From: Rhodospirillaceae bacterium
Lineage (GTDB): Bacteria > Pseudomonadota > Alphaproteobacteria > UBA828
Direction: 5' to 3'
Assembly (NCBI GenBank): GCA_028819955.1
Contig: JAPPKP010000378.1
Span: 1-11,120, forward strand
Length of the DNA: 11,120 bases
A program made the position numbers and the translations under genes. The notes under the pieces were generated by a model. That model was not told the origin of the DNA, did not search any database, and worked only from the letters and a program-made list of their open reading frames with translations. Shown here one piece after another: positions 6,501-11,120 of this stretch (its first letter is position 1; every line of letters starts with the position of its first letter).

Positions 6501-6623
6501 GTGATAGTGATAGTGTTTGTCGCGATCGGGATCGGCTGCGGCAGCCGGGCTGTTGGAATAGAAGGCCCGGCGAACGGGTGGCGGTGCGCGGCAGAGGGGC
6601 ACAATGCGGCGATGGGAGGCACG

Positions 6624-7706
6624 ATGAGCGATATCGCCGTCGATCTGATCAATGTCACCAAGCGATTCGGCAGGGACATTCTCGCCGTCGACGAGATGAC
6701 GCTCCACATCGCTCAAGGCGAGTACATTTCCTTCATCGGCCCGTCGGGCTGCGGCAAGACCACCACGCTGCGCATGATCTCCGGCTTCGAGGAGCCGACG
6801 GAAGGCCAGATCCTGATCGCGGGCCGCGACTGCACCCACCTGGAGCCACACGAGCGCAACACCGCCATGGTGTTCCAGCACTTCGCGCTGTTCCCGCACA
6901 TGTCGGTGGCGCAGAACGTCGAGTTCGGGTTGCGCATGCGCAATGTCTCGTCGGGGGAGCGCACCCAGCGGGCGCTGGAGATGCTGCGCGCCGTCGATAT
7001 CGACGACCTGGCCGACCGGGCGATCCAGCAGCTCTCCGGCGGTCAGCAGCAGCGGGTAGGCTTGGCACGCGCGCTGGTAACGCGGCCTGACGTGCTCCTG
7101 CTCGACGAGCCGCTGGGCTCGCTCGACGCGAACCTGCGCTTGCGGATGCAGCGCGAGTTGCGCCGCCTCAACACCGACTTCGGCGTCGCCTTCGTGCACG
7201 TCACCCACACCCAGACCGAGGCCTTCGCGGTCTCCGACCGTGTGGTGATCATGAACCTGGGGCGGATCGAGCAGATCGGCCCGCCCGAGGACGTGACCCA
7301 CCGCCCGAAGAACCTGTTCGTCGCTCAGTTCGTGGGTAAGAACAACATCCTGGCGGGCGAGATCACCGGCGTGGAGAACGGCGTCGCCACCGTCACCGGG
7401 CCGGCTGGCACCTTCCGCGCGCGGATCGCGGACGACGCGCCGGCGCGCAAGGACTGCCACGTGGTGGTCCGCGCGAGCCTGACCAACCTGTTGCTCAACG
7501 GCGAGACGCCGGAGAACACGGTCGAGGGCGAGGTGTCGTTCTCCATCTTCGAGACCTCGCAGATCGAGTTCAACGTCGACCTGCCGAGCGGCGATTCGAT
7601 CCGCGTGGACGAGCACGAGCCGCCGCCGGCGATCACTGCGCTCGGCCACGGCGACAAGGTCAGGGTGGGCTGGAACACCGACGATGCGCTGGTGGTGTTC
7701 GAGTGA
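6624..7706 (+). CDS. ABC importer ATPase, PotA-like (polyamine/quaternary amine type)
   Basis: 360-residue cytoplasmic ATPase that powers the importer encoded downstream. Walker A is GPSGCGKTT (39-47), the Q-loop is in MVFQHFALFPHM, the ABC signature is LSGGQ (137-141), Walker B is VLLLDEP with D161 and E162, and the switch His is H195. The sequence around that His is VTHTQTEA, where most relatives have VTHDQEEA, so the usual Asp after His is Thr. Residues about 240-360 form the C-terminal TOBE/OB regulatory domain typical of PotA, FbpC and MalK-type subunits. I chose ATG 6624, with GGGAGG 4 bases upstream, because the protein then begins as PotA relatives do. A GTG at 6501 in the same frame would add 41 unrelated, hydrophobic residues. 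First gene of the importer operon. Confidence 0.95.
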   Translation: MSDIAVDLINVTKRFGRDILAVDEMTLHIAQGEYISFIGPSGCGKTTTLRMISGFEEPTEGQILIAGRDCTHLEPHERNTAMVFQHFALFPHMSVAQNVEFGLRMRNVSSGERTQRALEMLRAVDIDDLADRAIQQLSGGQQQRVGLARALVTRPDVLLLDEPLGSLDANLRLRMQRELRRLNTDFGVAFVHVTHTQTEAFAVSDRVVIMNLGRIEQIGPPEDVTHRPKNLFVAQFVGKNNILAGEITGVENGVATVTGPAGTFRARIADDAPARKDCHVVVRASLTNLLLNGETPENTVEGEVSFSIFETSQIEFNVDLPSGDSIRVDEHEPPPAITALGHGDKVRVGWNTDDALVVFE

Positions 7707-7766
7707 GCGCGCGGACCACACCGGAACCGGGGCGTATCCAGCCATGACCGGCGGGGCGAAGGCCAG

Positions 7767-8672
7767 GTGACGGACGTAGCCCAAACGCCGGTCCCGGCCC
7801 TTGCGTCTGGGATGACGCTCACTAAGAAGCGCGCGCGCCAGGCGCTGATGCTGGTCGCGGCGCCCACCATCCTGATGGCGCTCTTCTGCGGCATCCCGCT
7901 GGTCTCGGTGGTGGTCTTCAGCTTCTACAAGCCCTGGGCCTACGGCATGAAGCCGGGCTTCGTGCTCGACAACTACATCGAGTTCTTCACCACCGCGACT
8001 TACCTGCAGACGCTTGGCTTCACATTCCTCATCGCCATCATCGTGCTGCCGCTGATGGTGCTGCTCTGCTATCCGGTGGCCTACTACGTCTGCTTCTTCG
8101 TGAAGAGCGAGCGGCTCAAGCTCTACATCCTGCTGCTCTGCATCGTGCCGTTCTGGACCAGCGCGCTGATCCGCATGGTGGCGTGGCTGCCGCTGCTCGG
8201 TCGCAAGGGCTTGATCAACCAGATCCTCATGGGGATCGGCATCATCGACGAGCCAGCGGAGATTCTGCTCTACAGCGAACCCTCCATGGTGTTCTCCATG
8301 GCGATCATCTGGTCGGTGTTCATGATCGGGCCGATCTACTTCTCCATGGCCAAGATCGACCGCCAGGTGATCGAGGCGGCGCGCGATCTCGGCGCGTCGG
8401 CCTGGACCACCTTCTGGAGGATCATCGTGCCGCTGACCAAGCCGGGATTGGCCACGGGTATCCTCTTCGTCTTCGTCGTGATGATGGGCGAGTTCGCGAT
8501 CCAGAAGTTCATCGGCGGCGGCAAGACGACGATGCTGGCGAACGTGCTGATCCAGCAGCAGGGCCTGCTGCAGTGGCCCGCGGCGTCCGCCGTGGCGGTG
8601 GTCATGGTGCTGGTCTCGATCCCGGTGATCGTGCTGATCTTCCAGTTCGTCAACCTGCGACGGGAGCTCTGA
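7767..8672 (+). CDS. ABC importer permease, PotB-like
   Basis: 301-residue inner-membrane subunit with about six membrane segments (roughly 27-54, 80-108, 117-142, 174-195, 225-245 and 270-295). The cytoplasmic EAA loop that docks the ATPase is clear: E203-A204-A205 followed by G209 and ending IIVPLTKPG (219-227). Length and layout match PotB. The likely start is GTG 7767, preceded by a GAAGG purine run; ATG 7812 (residue 16) is an alternative, because the first 15 residues carry no motif. It lies 60 bases after the ATPase stop and 3 bases before the second permease, so the two permeases are almost certainly translated together and form the heterodimeric channel. Confidence 0.93.
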   Translation: MTDVAQTPVPALASGMTLTKKRARQALMLVAAPTILMALFCGIPLVSVVVFSFYKPWAYGMKPGFVLDNYIEFFTTATYLQTLGFTFLIAIIVLPLMVLLCYPVAYYVCFFVKSERLKLYILLLCIVPFWTSALIRMVAWLPLLGRKGLINQILMGIGIIDEPAEILLYSEPSMVFSMAIIWSVFMIGPIYFSMAKIDRQVIEAARDLGASAWTTFWRIIVPLTKPGLATGILFVFVVMMGEFAIQKFIGGGKTTMLANVLIQQQGLLQWPAASAVAVVMVLVSIPVIVLIFQFVNLRREL

Positions 8673-8675
8673 GCG

Positions 8676-9557
8676 GTGCCGGAACCAACGAGCTACCACG
8701 TCGCCAAGTTCGGCTGGGTCAAGATCGTCCTCGCGATCTACGTGGTGCTGTTCGTGCTGATGCTTTACGGGCCCTTCATCGTCATGGCGATCCTCTCCTT
8801 CCAGGGCGAGGACGGCGGGCCGACCTTCCCCATGCAGGGGACGAGCATCTTCTGGTACGAGCGGCTCTTCAATCCCTCAGGCACGGCGCGGGACATCGGC
8901 GAATACGTCGGCGACTTCGGCAACGCCGGCCTGCGCTCGCTGGTGCTGGCGCTCCTCGTCATGTGCATCTCGACCGTGCTTGCCACCATGGCGGCGCAGG
9001 CGATGCGCGCGCGCTTCCTGGGTGCCGGGCCGATTTTCTATCTCTATCTCATCGGCATTATGATCCCGGGCGTCACCGTGGGCCTGGGCCACGCGCTGTT
9101 CTGGCAGGGCATTGGCATCGACAAGCACTGGCTGGGCACCACGCTGCCGGTCCACATCCTCTGGACCTTCCCCTTCTGCTTCATCGTGATGCTGACGGTG
9201 TTCAACCGCTTCGACCGCTCGACGGAGGAGGCGGCGATGTGCCTCGGCGCCAACAGTTGGCGCACCTTCTGGCACATCACGCTGCCGATCATGAAGCCGG
9301 GGATCATGGCGTCGGCGCTCTTCGGCTTCACGCTCTCGTTCGACGAATTCGCCCGCACCGTGCTGGTGGCCGGATCGCAGAACACGCTGCCCTTGGACGT
9401 GCTGGGCGCGACCACGATCCGCATTACGCCGCGCATCTTCGCCGTGGGCGTCATCATCACCCTGATCTCGTTCGCGGTAATCGGTATCTTCGGCTACCTG
9501 ATGACCGCGAGCCGTTACCGGCCCCGCTTCACGGGGCAGGAGGAGCACCAGGTTTAG
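8676..9557 (+). CDS. ABC importer permease, PotC-like
   Basis: 293-residue inner-membrane permease, partner of the upstream PotB-like subunit. About six membrane segments are visible (roughly 14-40, 86-110, 117-140, 155-175, 205-225 and 260-282). The EAA loop is E185-A186-A187 with G191 and ends HITLPIMKPG. The periplasmic loop after the first segment (about 43-80) is longer and more acidic and aromatic than in the short PotC proteins I know, which may reflect contact with its large binding protein. The start is GTG 8676, only 3 bases after the previous stop; the SD is the GGGAGCT near the end of the PotB-like gene, consistent with translational coupling. A GC-rich hairpin follows the stop codon. 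Confidence 0.93.
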   Translation: MPEPTSYHVAKFGWVKIVLAIYVVLFVLMLYGPFIVMAILSFQGEDGGPTFPMQGTSIFWYERLFNPSGTARDIGEYVGDFGNAGLRSLVLALLVMCISTVLATMAAQAMRARFLGAGPIFYLYLIGIMIPGVTVGLGHALFWQGIGIDKHWLGTTLPVHILWTFPFCFIVMLTVFNRFDRSTEEAAMCLGANSWRTFWHITLPIMKPGIMASALFGFTLSFDEFARTVLVAGSQNTLPLDVLGATTIRITPRIFAVGVIITLISFAVIGIFGYLMTASRYRPRFTGQEEHQV

Positions 9558-9560
9558 ACA

Positions 9561-9587
9561 GGCCGGCCGGTCTCTTGTGGGCCGGCC
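9561..9587 (+). promoter_or_regulatory. Intercistronic GC hairpin between permease and binding-protein genes
   Basis: GGCCGGCC at 9561-9568 and again at 9580-9587 form an 8-bp all-GC stem with an 11-base loop, starting 3 bases after the permease stop. There is no T-run, so it is not a classic terminator. Such hairpins between importer genes can protect mRNA ends or set different expression for the binding protein. GGCCGGCC is itself palindromic, so each arm can also self-pair. Confidence 0.5.
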
Positions 9588-9623
9588 GCGATTGGGAAAC
9601 TGAGACTTCACAGGGAGGAGAGC

Positions 9624-10982
9624 ATGGACAGCAAGCATCTTGAGAAGAAGTACGAGCGTCTGTCGGACCGGATGGATCTCCATACCGCGATGGCCGCCGA
9701 GGAGAAGGCGATCAAGCGCTTCCGCGACGCCGAGGCGGACGAGACGGAGGGCGGAGGCATCGACCGCCGCACCTTCCTCGCCGCGGCTGGCGTGACGGCC
9801 GCCGCGGCCGGCACCATGCTCGGCACAGGGACTGCAAAGGCGGGCTTGGCGGAGCGCGTGGCCGGCATCACCCAGGACGATCCGATGCAGACCATCGGCC
9901 TCGGTGTCTCGGTGCAGGAACGCTTCTTCAACAGGTTCAAGGAGGATACCGGCCTCGACGTGACCGGGACCGTGGCCGGCTTGAGCGAGATGATCACCAA
10001 GTTCATTACCGGCGGCAACAAGACCTACTCGATGGTCGAGACCAACGCCTACCGCCAGCCCGCGCTGCGGGAGGCCGAGGTGATCGTGCCGATCCCGGCC
10101 GAGAAGATCACCAATTGGGAGTTCGCCGATTCGCTCTACACCCAGCCCGGCCATATCGGCGCCGACGAGGTGACCGGCTGGCCGTCCAACATCGTCTACT
10201 GGGACGAGAACAAGGATTCGTTCTACGGCGTGCCGCAGTTCTACAACATGGACGCGCTCGGCGTGCTGCCGCACAAGTTCGCCCCCACTCAGCCGGACTT
10301 CGCGATCCCCGACTCGCTCGGGCTGCTCTACACCGGCAAGTGGCGGGACGTGGATGCGGTCGGCAAGACCTCGATCCAGAACGACGAGCTGATGGGGCCG
10401 CCGCGTGCCTACAGCTTCCTCTGGAAGAACGGGATCATGGACCCGCCCAAGGTCGGCAACTCCGACATGGAGCCCGACGAGGTGGCAGGCGTGGTGGACT
10501 ACCTCATCGCCGCCAAGAACGACGGCGTGTTCCGCCTCATCTGGAACAACTACGGCGAGGCCGTGAACCTGCTCGCCTCCGAGGAGGTGTGGGGCATGGA
10601 CTGCTGGAACCCGGTGGTCGAGGACGTGAAGAAGCGCGGCATCCCGTGCTGGTACGTCGACGTCTTCGAAGGCACCGCCGCCTGGGTCCACACCATGTGC
10701 CTCTCCAGCGAGGCGCCGGAGCCCGAGGTCGCCATGGCCTATATGGACTGGTGCCTCGACGGCTGGTGGGGCTCGGCGGTGGCGCCGCAGGGCTACTACT
10801 CGCCCTGCCCCGACCCGGTGCTCAACTTCCTGACCGTGGACGACTACCGCCGCTGGTATATGGGCAAGGACCGCGATACCGGCCCGAAGACGCGGCGCCA
10901 GTCGAACATCGCGTTCTGGATGGTGTGGCCCACGCATGTGACCAGCTACATCAAGGAGTGGAACCGCTTCAGCGCGGCCTGA
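9624..10982 (+). CDS. Tat-exported ABC solute-binding protein (PotD-like, family 1)
   Basis: 452-residue periplasmic binding protein for the importer encoded just upstream. A twin-arginine signal is plain: D-R48-R49-T-F-L, then an Ala/Gly-rich hydrophobic stretch (53-68) and a probable cut after AKA (71-73). The n-region before the arginines is unusually long and charged (47 residues, probably helical). ATG 9624 has a strong AGGGAGGAG SD; shorter starts at Met17 or Met23 are possible but lack one. No lipobox Cys is present. The mature part has a two-lobe binding-protein look (GLGVSVQERFFNRFKEDTGL near the start, then VPQFYNMDALGVLP). It is rich in Trp and Tyr, which in relatives build aromatic boxes for cationic or quaternary-ammonium ligands. 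At about 379 mature residues it is larger than E. coli PotD. The ligand is not determined; Tat export suggests it folds before transport. Confidence 0.9.
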   Translation: MDSKHLEKKYERLSDRMDLHTAMAAEEKAIKRFRDAEADETEGGGIDRRTFLAAAGVTAAAAGTMLGTGTAKAGLAERVAGITQDDPMQTIGLGVSVQERFFNRFKEDTGLDVTGTVAGLSEMITKFITGGNKTYSMVETNAYRQPALREAEVIVPIPAEKITNWEFADSLYTQPGHIGADEVTGWPSNIVYWDENKDSFYGVPQFYNMDALGVLPHKFAPTQPDFAIPDSLGLLYTGKWRDVDAVGKTSIQNDELMGPPRAYSFLWKNGIMDPPKVGNSDMEPDEVAGVVDYLIAAKNDGVFRLIWNNYGEAVNLLASEEVWGMDCWNPVVEDVKKRGIPCWYVDVFEGTAAWVHTMCLSSEAPEPEVAMAYMDWCLDGWWGSAVAPQGYYSPCPDPVLNFLTVDDYRRWYMGKDRDTGPKTRRQSNIAFWMVWPTHVTSYIKEWNRFSAA

Positions 10983-11120
10983 TCCGCTTCCATTCGACTA
11001 GGCGCGGGGGGGGGGGGGGGCCACCACCCCCCCCCCCCCGGGGGGGGGGGGGGGGGGGGCGGCGGGGGGGGGGGGAGGGGGGGGGGCGGGGGCGCCCCCC
11101 CCCCCAAAAAAAAGCGCCCC
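10983..11120. other. End of window: short spacer then low-complexity poly-G/poly-C tail
   Basis: After the binding-protein stop there are about 18 ordinary bases. From about 11001 the sequence is almost only long G and C homopolymers, with a short A run (11106-11113). No coding or structural signal can be read from it. The sudden onset and the homopolymer nature fit a sequencing or assembly artefact at a contig end rather than biology, so no terminator is assigned. Confidence 0.75.

Larger units (their letters stand above)
5904..6623. other. 720-base gene-poor region between the GntR gene and the importer operon
   Basis: No intact gene is supported here. The stretch holds, from left to right, the GntR promoter side with an 18-bp imperfect palindrome, a possible frameshifted regulator remnant (about 6047-6190), a GC-rich featureless part (about 6190-6360), and then the operator, promoter and leader of the importer operon. 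Composition is mixed, with AT-rich patches at both ends. Frames open in this stretch show no family features. Confidence 0.6.

Noticed and set aside
6501..6623. 41-residue hydrophobic extension of the ATPase from GTG 6501, with a lipobox-like GIGC
   Set aside because: ABC ATPases are cytoplasmic and begin close to the ATP-binding domain; ATG 6624 has its own GGGAGG.
6288..8699. 803-residue minus-strand open frame
   Set aside because: Antisense to the ATPase and first permease, with low-complexity His/Asp/Arg content and no recognisable motif.
8183..9643. 486-residue plus-strand open frame spanning both permeases
   Set aside because: Off-frame reading of two well-defined permeases; Arg/Gly/His-rich with no membrane segments.
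8877..10937. 686-residue minus-strand open frame
   Set aside because: Antisense to the second permease and the binding protein, both of which have clear motifs in the plus strand.
1..11120. tRNA, rRNA, CRISPR array or insertion sequence
   Set aside because: No cloverleaf-like segment, no regularly spaced repeats with spacers, and no transposase or terminal inverted repeats were found by eye.

Overview
The window looks like a chromosomal segment of a high-GC proteobacterium, most likely an alphaproteobacterium. Coding stretches are GC-rich (46 of 60 bases G or C at 4441-4500). Starts are ATG or GTG with Shine-Dalgarno (SD) sequences of the GGAGG type, and the solute-binding protein carries a Tat signal. 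The lineage is an inference from style, not from a marker gene. The right end (about 11001-11120) is homopolymeric G/C and is probably a sequencing or assembly artefact at a contig edge.

Left region (1-5166): a small catabolic locus. On the minus strand, running off the left edge, is a creatinase-type amidinohydrolase with all recognisable active-site residues (1-1190). Divergent from it, across a 143-base control region, a plus-strand run begins with a LysR-type regulator. It continues with a small unrecognised protein that overlaps the regulator's end, a second M24/creatinase-fold protein with an altered metal site, and a cytosine-deaminase-like (CodA-type) amidohydrolase whose catalytic Glu and substrate-contact Asp positions are changed.

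Middle region (5167-6623): a GntR/FCD regulator on the minus strand, clearly more AT-rich than everything around it. It is followed by a 720-base gene-poor stretch. That stretch holds a possible frameshifted remnant of another regulator, a strong operator-like palindrome overlapping a sigma70-like promoter, and a leader with a hairpin that carries an SD in its loop.

Right region (6624-10982): a complete Pot-type ABC importer on the plus strand, in the order ATPase, permease, permease, Tat-exported solute-binding protein. A GC-rich hairpin separates the last permease from the binding protein.

Working model (inference): the importer brings in a small cationic or zwitterionic nitrogen compound such as a guanidino or creatine/creatinine-like solute. 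The creatinase, the M24 protein and the CodA-like amidohydrolase would then degrade it or related molecules. LysR would control the catabolic genes and GntR the importer. No single gene fixes the substrate. The creatinase residues are the strongest clue.
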